A DNA stretch of 6,045 bases from CAYLMG01 sp964464635. Lineage in GTDB: Bacteria; Planctomycetota; Phycisphaerae; Sedimentisphaerales; Anaerobacaceae. Under the pieces are notes generated by a model. It was not told the origin of the DNA. It was given only the letters and a program-made list of their open reading frames with translations, and did not search any database. Position 1 is the stretch's first letter. Each line of letters opens with the position of its first letter. Position numbers and translations under genes: made by a program. Below, one piece after another: positions 1 through 4,776 of this stretch. The stretch spans positions 1-6,045 of the forward strand of contig CAYXGT010000119.1 of assembly GCA_964464635.1 (NCBI GenBank). The letters are read 5' to 3'.

Positions 1-122
1 ATCTGAAGAAAACGAGATATACGTTTGAAAATATGATAATGTAATGGATATCACTCAATCTTACAAACTCGCCTCTTCTTTCCATAATTTTCTGCAAAAA
101 ACAACAATTTCATATTTCGAGC

Positions 123-170
123 AATTAACCAATTTGCTAATTCACCAATTAACTAATTCGCTAATTCACT
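123..170. repeat. 8-bp tandem repeat, six units of AATTNRCY type
   Basis: Six consecutive 8-bp units read AATTAACC, AATTTGCT, AATTCACC, AATTAACT, AATTCGCT, AATTCACT. The first four positions never vary and the last is always C or T. A second block of the same repeat lies at 388-419, on the other side of the GC-rich island, and the 15-mer ATTCACCAATTAACT is identical in both (140-154 and 405-419). Function unknown. Confidence 0.8.
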
Positions 171-200
171 AAAGTCGCGGCAAAAATATTCAAATTTTTA

Positions 201-229
201 TTGAACATGTAAAAGGAATGTGGTATAAA
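201..229 (+). promoter_or_regulatory. Sigma70-like promoter reading into the GC-rich island
   Basis: TTGAAC (201-206) and TATAAA (224-229) are separated by exactly 17 nt. They match the -35 and -10 consensus at 4 of 6 and 5 of 6 positions. Transcription would start near A236-A238, directly before the GC-rich hairpin region. No good ribosome binding site or convincing reading frame follows, so the product may be a non-coding RNA. The AT-rich setting raises the chance of an accidental match. Confidence 0.45.
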
Positions 230-235
230 ATTCCT

Positions 236-384
236 AAATGGGGGAGGCCCCATCCCGGGGCTGCGGAGACCCGCACGAATAGGCCCGTCGGCCAAGTCAA
301 AATTAACAGTAAATTCTTATTTACTAAGGACTTATCAATGTCCAACACTACGAGAATCAACTATCCGGTATCGAGAATCGATAA
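236..384 (+). ncRNA. Candidate structured RNA (GC-rich hairpin island)
   Basis: I do not recognise this as a known RNA family. After the promoter at 201-229, GC content rises sharply at 240-293 inside otherwise AT-rich DNA. Several hairpins can be read: GCCCC/GGGGC (247-251 with 257-261; GGGG at 241-244 can instead pair with CCCC at 248-251), TGCGG/CCGCA (262-266 with 271-275), GGCC/GGCC (282-285 with 290-293), AGTAAAT/ATTTACT with a TCTT loop (308-314 with 319-325) inside an outer AAGTC/GACTT pairing (294-298 with 329-333), and TATCGA/TCGATA with a GAA loop (369-374 with 378-383). The 3' end is uncertain; a T7 run at 468-474 is the first obvious stop signal but has no strong stem before it. 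It could instead be a dispersed repeat unit with chance structure. Confidence 0.3.
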
Positions 385-387
385 ACT

Positions 388-419
388 AATTAACAAATTA
401 ACCAATTCACCAATTAACT
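388..419. repeat. 8-bp tandem repeat, four units, right of the island
   Basis: Units are AATTAACA, AATTAACC, AATTCACC and AATTAACT. This is the same repeat as at 123-170, in the same orientation. The two blocks bracket the promoter and GC-rich island as direct repeats. Confidence 0.75.
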
Positions 420-476
420 TTCAGAAGGCACCTCTACAACTGTCGAGAGAGCTCTACAAATCAAACCTTTTTTTGC

Positions 477-647
477 AAAACAAAGCCAATTTCAAAAATG
501 ACCAAATTAACATAACTGGTTGTTACATAAGTGGATATGACAATTTATGGCTTCTTTTCCGCCGAAAAAACAAAGCCAAACAAAGCCAATTCAAACCCAA
601 TTTTAGCCCAAAATTGGCTTTGTTTTCCCCAACATTGGCTTTGTTTT
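477..647. repeat. Inverted-repeat element with five copies of the core ACAAAGCCAA
   Basis: The core ACAAAGCCAA occurs in plus orientation at 480-489 and twice in the run 569-589, and as TTGGCTTTGT at 615-624 and 636-645. The best hairpin pairs 578-591 with 612-625, a perfect 14-bp stem with a 20-nt loop. A competing hairpin pairs CCAATTTT (597-604) with AAAATTGG (610-617), 8 bp with a 5-nt loop. It reuses part of the same right arm, so the two cannot form together. The element has no reading frame of its own that I trust. I recall similar patches between genes in related planctomycete genomes, so it may be a dispersed non-autonomous repeat. Confidence 0.65.
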
Positions 648-670
648 ACAAGGAAATCTTCACTTTTGCG

Positions 671-713
671 AAAAATTTTAATCAGTGTAAATCAATGAAA
701 TCAGCGATTAAAA
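671..713 (-). terminator. Possible intrinsic terminator of the corrinoid activase gene
   Basis: Read on the minus strand, TTTTAATC (713-706) can pair perfectly with GATTAAAA (683-676) across a 22-nt loop. Five T residues (675-671) follow at once. It lies 54 nt downstream of the stop codon at 767-769. The stem is entirely AT-rich except for one pair, so it would be weak, and the loop belongs to a repeat-like segment with three TGATT motifs. Confidence 0.3.
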
Positions 714-716
714 ATT

Positions 717-743
717 CTTTGCGGTCTCTGCGACCTTTGCGGT
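717..743. repeat. 9-bp-period repeat (CTTTGCGGT family), three units
   Basis: CTTTGCGGT (717-725), the degenerate CTCTGCGAC (726-734) and CTTTGCGGT (735-743) lie in tandem. The outer units are identical. It directly precedes the 3' end of the minus-strand activase gene and appears to be one more module of the repeat mosaic. Confidence 0.6.
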
Positions 744-766
744 TAAAAATGGCCTGGTGGCGGGGG

Positions 767-2332
767 TTAGAAATTCATCGAATCTGTGAAAATGGTCTGG
801 AAATCTTTATCGTTTGCCAGTTCTATGTATTCGATTTTTTGGGCGAGCTGTTTTGCCCTGTCCCGCCAATAGCTGCTCACAAGTATAAGTTCCGCACCGG
901 CAGCCGCTGCGTTGCCGATGAATTTTATTCGCTCAATAGCGACTTGCGGCAGCAGGCCGATACGCAATGCACTTTCCTTTCTCAAAAAATTGCCGAAAGC
1001 ACCTGCCAAAAATACCTGCTGGGTTGCAGAGTCGTCGATACCGAGATTCTTTTGCAGGATTTTCGCACCTGCACGTATCGCAGCCTTCGCAAGCTGCAAC
1101 TGGCGGATATCGGATTGGCTGATATAGACCTGCGATTCGCCGGTACCGGCGAGTATGAATGCCGGCTGGGCCTTTATTTCGGTAATGCGTTTTTCGATTT
1201 CAGCGGGCAAGTTTTTATCTTTTGTGAAGCGGCCGGTACTGTCGATTACGCCCAGCTCGAGCATTACAGCGGCTGCATCGAGCAGGCCCGAGCCGCAAAT
1301 CGATTGCGGCGCAGCGCCGCCGATAGTCTCGATTTCGATATCGTCATCGTTGAAAACGACGGCTTCGATGGCGCCGGTAACGGCCCGGCTTCCTTTTTCG
1401 ATTCTCGCTCCTTCGAAGGCCGGCCCGGCGGCGCAGCTCGCGGCGATGAGTTTATTTTTATTACCCAGCACGATTTCGCCGTTAGTGCCGATATCAATCA
1501 GTATTGTGGTTTCTTCGCAGTTTTCGATATCGGCGGCGAGCGCAGCGGCTGTGGTATCGGCACCGACGAAGCCTGCAATGTTGGCGATTGTGTGGATATT
1601 CGCTTCGGGATTTATATTCAGGCCTGTTTGTGCCGCGGTCAAATCCCGGGCATCAAGTTTATGGGCTTTGAAGGGTATTCTGCCGAGTGTATCGACCGGG
1701 TAATTGAGGAACAGGTGGTTCATTGTCGTATTGCCGGCGATGGCGGCTTCGTATATTGCGGCTGGGCTGTTGCCGGTTTTCTTGCAGAGTTTATCGATGA
1801 GATTATTTATACAGCCGACAATGAGCTTATTCAGCTCAGCCCGCTGCTTTTCGGATTTTGCATAGCTGATTCTCGAGATGACGTCGTCGCCGTGAGCCGA
1901 TTGCGGGTTCGAGTCGGCTGCTGTCGCAAGATGGGAGCCGGTTTTAAGCTCGATAAGTTTTGCGACTACTGTTGTGGTGCCGATATCGATTGCCAGGCCG
2001 AGAACAGGGCCGGCGGTAAGGTTTGTGTATTTTTCGTATATGTCGAGTGCGGCTTTTTGTTTTGCCTCGATTCCTGCGGTAAGAATTTTTTGTTCGTAGA
2101 AACGGGAGGTAGCTGGGATGGTGACGGTAAGGTCGGAATTGATTTTATATTGGCAGGCGAGGATTTCGGTACTGTCGGCGAGCTTTACTTTGCATTTTTT
2201 GCAGGTCCCTGCGCCGCCGCAGGAGCTGTTGAGAATGATTCCTGCCCGGCTGGCAGCTTCGAGGATTGTGGCGCCGGCGTGTATCGAGATTGTCAGGTCG
2301 TCCGGCTTGAAAGTTATGTTGAAGTGAGCCAT
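767..2332 (-). CDS. Corrinoid-protein reductive activator (RACo family, 2Fe-2S + ASKHA)
   Basis: A cytoplasmic iron-sulfur ATPase, 521 residues. Family members use ATP to reduce an inactive Co(II) corrinoid protein to Co(I) for methyl transfer. Residues 1-75 form a ferredoxin-like domain with C38, C44, C47 and C60 (CX5CX2CX12C) for a 2Fe-2S cluster. After a short linker the middle and ASKHA parts carry DIGTTT (116-121), NPQSAHGDDVISRI (142-155), AGNTTMNHL (199-207), DIGTNGE (280-286), SCAAGPAFEGA (299-309), CGSGLLD (346-352) and LAGAFGNF (442-449). RACo of acetogens is roughly 630 residues, so this is a compact form with a short linker. I chose ATG at 2332: the frame extends to a TTG at 2386, but that adds only low-complexity residues from a pyrimidine-rich repeat. 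No good ribosome binding site precedes ATG 2332. No corrinoid protein or methyltransferase gene is in the window, so the substrate is unknown. Confidence 0.9.
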   Translation of the reverse strand: MAHFNITFKPDDLTISIHAGATILEAASRAGIILNSSCGGAGTCKKCKVKLADSTEILACQYKINSDLTVTIPATSRFYEQKILTAGIEAKQKAALDIYEKYTNLTAGPVLGLAIDIGTTTVVAKLIELKTGSHLATAADSNPQSAHGDDVISRISYAKSEKQRAELNKLIVGCINNLIDKLCKKTGNSPAAIYEAAIAGNTTMNHLFLNYPVDTLGRIPFKAHKLDARDLTAAQTGLNINPEANIHTIANIAGFVGADTTAAALAADIENCEETTILIDIGTNGEIVLGNKNKLIAASCAAGPAFEGARIEKGSRAVTGAIEAVVFNDDDIEIETIGGAAPQSICGSGLLDAAAVMLELGVIDSTGRFTKDKNLPAEIEKRITEIKAQPAFILAGTGESQVYISQSDIRQLQLAKAAIRAGAKILQKNLGIDDSATQQVFLAGAFGNFLRKESALRIGLLPQVAIERIKFIGNAAAAGAELILVSSYWRDRAKQLAQKIEYIELANDKDFQTIFTDSMNF

Positions 2333-2340
2333 AGGTTCAG

Positions 2341-2375
2341 GTAAAAGGTAAAAATAAAAAGTAAAAGGTAAAAAT
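2341..2375. repeat. Purine-rich tract with a 15-bp direct repeat upstream of the activase gene
   Basis: GTAAAAGGTAAAAAT occurs at 2341-2355 and again, identical, at 2361-2375, a 20-nt period. On the gene's strand this is a T/C-rich tract ending 8 nt before the start codon. It accounts for the spurious N-terminal extension of the reading frame. Confidence 0.65.
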
Positions 2376-2418
2376 TTAAAATTCAAAATGCAAAATTACG
2401 GTTAAAAATCCAAAACCG

Positions 2419-2463
2419 AAAAAAACGGCAGTTGCGGCTGAGATAGTTTTATGGGTTCCAACT
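2419..2463 (-). terminator. Possible terminator downstream of the basic microprotein gene
   Basis: On the minus strand AGTTG (2463-2459) can pair with CAACT (2434-2430), followed by GCCG and seven T residues (2425-2419). The stem is only 5 bp with a 24-nt loop, so the T run is the better part of the evidence. If real, it would separate the microprotein transcript from the activase gene downstream. Confidence 0.22.
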
Positions 2464-2495
2464 ACCTGTTTACGGTCTCTTAATTGAGCAGACGT

Positions 2496-2516
2496 AAAAG
2501 CGATTTAATCGGTTTT
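2496..2516. repeat. Small palindrome just past the microprotein stop codon
   Basis: CGATT and AATCG (2501-2505 and 2507-2511) flank one T. Beyond a G/G mismatch, AAAA on the left (2496-2499) matches TTTT on the right (2513-2516). It lies 8 nt past the TAA at 2524-2526 on the minus strand and has T runs on both strands, so it could be a weak bidirectional terminator. Confidence 0.25.
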
Positions 2517-2523
2517 TGGGTTA

Positions 2524-2607
2524 TTAGCCGCTGACTTTATGACGTACTTTCCAGCGAGCCTTTCTTTTTTTGCTGCCGATTTTTCTTCTTCGCCTTGATT
2601 TGGCCAT
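2524..2607 (-). CDS. 27-residue highly basic protein, possibly ribosome-associated
   Basis: A short gene missed by usual length cut-offs. ATG at 2607 is preceded by AGGAG (2618-2614) at 6-nt spacing, one of the best ribosome binding sites in the window, and the frame ends in tandem stops TAA TAA (2526-2521). The 27-residue product has 14 Lys/Arg, one His and no acidic residue: an N-terminal SRRRRKIGSKKRK cluster, then ARWKVRHKVSG. Such a composition implies binding to RNA. The spacing of basic residues resembles the short bacterial proteins annotated with an AURKAIP1/COX24 (mitochondrial mS38-like) domain, and less so bTHX; I hold this identity loosely. It is divergent from the four-cysteine protein gene at 2730. 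A longer overlapping frame in another phase is a shadow. Confidence 0.65.
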   Translation of the reverse strand: MAKSRRRRKIGSKKRKARWKVRHKVSG

Positions 2608-2620
2608 TCAGGACTCCTGA
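2608..2620 (-). promoter_or_regulatory. Ribosome binding site inside a 13-bp palindrome
   Basis: The Shine-Dalgarno AGGAG (2618-2614) of the basic microprotein lies in the palindrome TCAGGAGTCCTGA, immediately before ATG. As RNA it can fold into a 5-bp stem with a 3-nt loop, which would hide most of the binding site. It might also be a short operator. Confidence 0.5.
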
Positions 2621-2636
2621 CAAGAGTTTTGATTTA

Positions 2637-2665
2637 TTGTTCTTTACGGTTACGCTAAATATGAT
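2637..2665 (+). promoter_or_regulatory. Candidate promoter for the four-cysteine protein gene
   Basis: TTGTTC (2637-2642) and TATGAT (2660-2665) are 17 nt apart. The -10 matches consensus at 5 of 6, the -35 at only 3 of 6. The 5' leader would be about 58 nt. The AT-rich stretch 2657-2673 could also hold a minus-strand -10 for the divergent microprotein gene. Confidence 0.35.
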
Positions 2666-2729
2666 AATATAACAGGTTGGCAGGAAAGTAAAGATATTTT
2701 CAGCAAAGGGTGAATTTCGGGGTTTTGTT

Positions 2730-3035
2730 ATGATACAGTGTAAAGATTGCGAATTTTTCGAGATGGGCCCGGACGGCAGGAGGACGTTCAAGTGCGAGCC
2801 TTTTACGAATATCAAGGAGCCGGAGTGCTTAGCGAAATGGCAGCTGATTCGTCTCGATATGCTTTTGGCGAGCTATCAGAGTATGCTTAAATGGCAGAAG
2901 GAATTTGCGCCGCTTCAGAAGAAGCTTTTTAAGTATATGCAGCGGGAGCTCGAGGATATGGATGAGACGGAGAGGTGGAAGATAGACGAAGAGGGCGATG
3001 AGGATAATAGCTTCCCCAAGCCGCCGGAGGAATGA
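2730..3035 (+). CDS. Four-cysteine small protein, probable metal binding, with helical C-terminal part
   Basis: I do not recognise a named family, though it has the look of a conserved planctomycete hypothetical protein. It has 101 residues. C4, C7, C22 and C33 (CX2C-X14-C-X10-C) suggest a small zinc or iron-sulfur site in the first third, with the motif CKDCEFF at 4-10. Residues 34-76 are rich in Leu, Met, Lys and Gln and should be alpha-helical, possibly a coiled coil (LDMLLASYQSMLKWQKEF at 42-59). The last 25 residues are acidic and probably disordered, ending KPPEE. There is no signal peptide or membrane segment, so it is cytoplasmic. ATG at 2730 has a weak GGGG site about 7 nt upstream; no other in-frame start keeps both CXXC cysteines. 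It converges on the HAF-repeat gene with only 17 nt between stop codons. Confidence 0.85.
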   Translation: MIQCKDCEFFEMGPDGRRTFKCEPFTNIKEPECLAKWQLIRLDMLLASYQSMLKWQKEFAPLQKKLFKYMQRELEDMDETERWKIDEEGDEDNSFPKPPEE

Positions 3036-3038
3036 ATA

Positions 3039-3068
3039 AGTCGTAAAACGACTCAGTGAACTTTTTTT
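3039..3068 (+). terminator. Probable terminator between convergent genes
   Basis: AGTCGT and ACGACT (3039-3044 and 3048-3053) form a 6-bp stem with an AAA loop 4 nt past the stop codon of the four-cysteine gene. Seven T residues follow at 3062-3068 after an 8-nt gap, wider than ideal. The right arm touches the last base of the opposing gene's stop codon. The T run is also that gene's AAA-rich C-terminal Lys codons. Confidence 0.4.
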
Positions 3069-3919
3069 CTCAAGAGTACAGCGCCGAGGCTGAGAATTAG
3101 AATCGTGGCCGGTTCAGGAATCGTATAGAGAAAGCCGTGCCGGCCGCCGGAGGCGTCGTAATACATGCCTACGATATTGCTGCCGTCTATACCATACGCG
3201 AGTGTGTCGGATGCGCCAGGCATAGCGAGAGCTGTCCAGCTTGACCCATTATAGAAAAAACCGTAATAGCCAGATGCGTTGTAGTACCCGCCGACAATAT
3301 TGTTGCCGTCGATACTGAATGCGAGTATCGAATGTGCACTGGGCATATCGAGAGTTGTCCAGCTTGACCCATTATAGAGAAAACTGCTCGCGCCGTCGCT
3401 GCCTACCATATTGCTGCCGTCTGTGTCATGTACATATCCGGGCACATCGAGGATTGCCCAGCTTGAACCATTATAGAGAAAACTGTGCCCAATGCCGGAG
3501 CCATCGAGGTAACTACCGACAATATTACTGCCATCTATGCCCGATGCCCCTGTTATATGTGCCCCGGGCATATCAAGAGTTGTCCAGCTTGACCCATTAT
3601 AGAGAAAGCCGTACTGGCTGCCAGATGCGTCACCGTAGCTACCAACAATATTGCTGCCGCCTATGCCATATACCTCTGTCCAAGATGCGCCAGGCATATC
3701 GAGAGTTGTCCAGCTTGACCCATCATAGAGAAAACCGTGGTAGGTGCCATCCCAATAGCTACCGACAATATTGCTGCCGTCTATGCCGTATGCGCGTGTC
3801 CCGGATGCACCGGGTACATCAAGAGTAATCCAGTCGGCCATCACATATCCGGAGCCGAAAATGAAAAGATTTAATACGAAGATATAAAGACACAAAGTTT
3901 TTTTAATTGTACTTACCAC
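3053..3919 (-). CDS. HAF-repeat PEP-CTERM surface protein
   Basis: Exported protein, 288 residues, probably outer-surface; no enzymatic role can be read. Residues 1-28 are a signal peptide with likely cleavage after VMA (26-28). Residues 30-265 are six repeats of 33-42 residues built on W-TTLDMPGA, GIDGSNIVGSY and GFLYNGSS. This is the pattern of the HAF extracellular repeat family and suggests a six-bladed beta-propeller-like fold (inferred). Repeat four is short, about 33 residues. The C-terminus is a PEP-CTERM signal: PEP at 268-270, a hydrophobic segment 271-283, then RKK (284-286), to be cut by an exosortase not seen here. The start is GTG at 3919, overlapping the end of the upstream PEP-CTERM gene by 17 bp, with AAGGA (3933-3929) at 9-nt spacing. 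Translational coupling is likely. Confidence 0.87.
   Translation of the reverse strand: MVSTIKKTLCLYIFVLNLFIFGSGYVMADWITLDVPGASGTRAYGIDGSNIVGSYWDGTYHGFLYDGSSWTTLDMPGASWTEVYGIGGSNIVGSYGDASGSQYGFLYNGSSWTTLDMPGAHITGASGIDGSNIVGSYLDGSGIGHSFLYNGSSWAILDVPGYVHDTDGSNMVGSDGASSFLYNGSSWTTLDMPSAHSILAFSIDGNNIVGGYYNASGYYGFFYNGSSWTALAMPGASDTLAYGIDGSNIVGMYYDASGGRHGFLYTIPEPATILILSLGAVLLRKKVH
3233..3728. repeat. Coding tandem repeat, five near-identical blocks in the HAF-repeat gene
   Basis: The segment GTCCAGCTTGACCCATTATA and close variants recur with TTGA at 3241, 3364, 3463, 3589 and 3715, spacings of 123, 99, 126 and 126 bp, all multiples of three. Identity is high at the nucleotide level over the part encoding LYNGSSWTTLDMPGA and lower between, which suggests recent duplication or gene conversion. 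The 99-bp interval is the shortened fourth protein repeat. Confidence 0.8.
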
Positions 3920-4673
3920 CGATATATGTCCTTTTTCTCAAGAGTAGAGCGCCGAGGCCAAGAAGTAGAATCATGGCCGGCTCAGGGACTAAAATCATAA
4001 CCGCATCTTCATGAGTATAAAAAGGGACGTCAATGGTCTCTCCGCTGGTAAGTATGCCTCCCAAAATACCCGTTGATGCCGTAACAGTGCCATATTCCAC
4101 GGGTATATCGTCGATAGTGAAGTTACTGCCGGATATTGTTAGCACGCTGTTCTGCGTAGCACGGAGTTCCACCCCGAATGACCCTCCCGAGATGTTCAGT
4201 TGTCCGTAACCGTCTGCCCTGACATAGCTAAATGTGCCACCTGAAATATCTATCTGGCTATTTTCGAACGCGTCTACTTCAGTGCCTACAACACCGCCTA
4301 ATACGGTAACCCAACTGTTTCCACCAGAGTGCAGAAATTCACCAATTATTCCTTCGTAAATTATCGCTCTGCTGTCATCGTAAACAAACAGATTCCCAGA
4401 AATTTCACCACCCAGGAGATTCGTATTTCCATTTTCGAAGACAGACAGAGCTTCCGCAATTTTGCCTCCGGTAACGATATTCAGCGTTGTTCCCATTCCG
4501 GGATAACCATAGTCAACCCGAACTAATTCAAATTGTCCTGTTGAATTGCCGCTGTTTATTTCATGAATTCCACCGTCGTTAAAATCCACGAAGAAAACCG
4601 CATAGGCATCAACACAATGAAAGGCCGAACATAGACTAATTACGGATAAGAAATAAATTACCCTTTTTTTCAT
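3903..4673 (-). CDS. PEP-CTERM protein with beta-helix-like repeats
   Basis: Exported protein, 256 residues, probably surface-anchored; specific role unknown. Residues 1-25 are a signal peptide with likely cleavage after AYA. Residues about 63-190 hold seven degenerate repeats of 18-21 residues centred on motifs such as TGGKI, LGGEI, ISGGTF and ISGGSF, typical of stacked beta-helix rungs. The part after 184 (NFTIDDIPV ... LTSGETIDV) matches the C-terminal region I know from many planctomycete PEP-CTERM proteins. PEP lies at 230-232, a hydrophobic segment at 233-245 and RKR at 246-248. An eight-residue tail follows, and its codons overlap the next gene. ATG at 4673 has AAAGGAG (4686-4680) at 6-nt spacing, so the start is secure. 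First gene of a two-gene operon with the HAF-repeat protein. Confidence 0.85.
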   Translation of the reverse strand: MKKRVIYFLSVISLCSAFHCVDAYAVFFVDFNDGGIHEINSGNSTGQFELVRVDYGYPGMGTTLNIVTGGKIAEALSVFENGNTNLLGGEISGNLFVYDDSRAIIYEGIIGEFLHSGGNSWVTVLGGVVGTEVDAFENSQIDISGGTFSYVRADGYGQLNISGGSFGVELRATQNSVLTISGSNFTIDDIPVEYGTVTASTGILGGILTSGETIDVPFYTHEDAVMILVPEPAMILLLGLGALLLRKRTYIGGKYN

Positions 4674-4679
4674 TTTTAG

Positions 4680-4686
4680 CTCCTTT
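4680..4686 (-). promoter_or_regulatory. Strong ribosome binding site of the PEP-CTERM operon
   Basis: AAAGGAG lies 6 nt before ATG 4673 and fixes the start of the first operon gene. Confidence 0.8.
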
Positions 4687-4776
4687 AAATATCTTCTTAT
4701 TAGATTGTTTGTTTTCAGGGAAATAATTTAGTCCTGGACCGATAAAAGCATCATTTCTACCAGTAATATTTAGCTC

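Larger units (their letters stand above)
1..766. other. Long intergenic region made of short repeats; no protein gene
   Basis: No reading frame here has a ribosome binding site or a recognisable product. The one long plus-strand frame that crosses it (from 218) runs through repeats and then antisense to the corrinoid activase gene, so I do not accept it. Positions 1-120 are AT-rich with no clear element. From 123 rightwards the region is a chain of separate units: 8-bp tandem repeats, a promoter with a GC-rich structured island, a second 8-bp repeat block, an inverted-repeat element at 477-647, and a 9-bp-period element near 717-743. Such patchworks are common between genes in Phycisphaerae-type genomes as I know them; that is recalled knowledge, not a search result. 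Confidence 0.7.

Noticed and set aside
1..70. Leftward promoter for a gene beyond the left edge
   Set aside because: Several TTGNNN and TATNNT pairs fit on the minus strand only at 4 of 6 or worse, as expected by chance in AT-rich DNA.
240..293. tRNA, cobalamin riboswitch or other known RNA
   Set aside because: The GC-rich block contains a CCCGCA string that recalls the cobalamin riboswitch, but the other conserved boxes and a corrinoid-related gene downstream on this strand are absent. No cloverleaf or T-loop signature is present.
123..419. CRISPR array
   Set aside because: The 8-bp units are contiguous with no spacers and the two blocks are too short and too few for a CRISPR array.
912..1703. 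Shorter frames within the activase gene on both strands
   Set aside because: Low-complexity products in shadow frames, without start signals, overlapping a well-supported gene.
218..2344. 708-residue plus-strand reading frame
   Set aside because: It starts inside the promoter/repeat region, has no ribosome binding site, and two thirds of it is the exact antisense of the activase gene, whose family motifs are unmistakable. Its length comes from the codon bias of the true gene.
2537..2815. 92-residue minus-strand frame overlapping the microprotein and the four-cysteine gene
   Set aside because: No start signal, and it covers the start of the four-cysteine gene in antisense. The good ribosome binding site in the area belongs to the 27-residue frame in a different phase.
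3319..3828. 169-residue repetitive plus-strand frame
   Set aside because: Antisense shadow of the HAF-repeat gene; its periodicity only mirrors the coding repeat.
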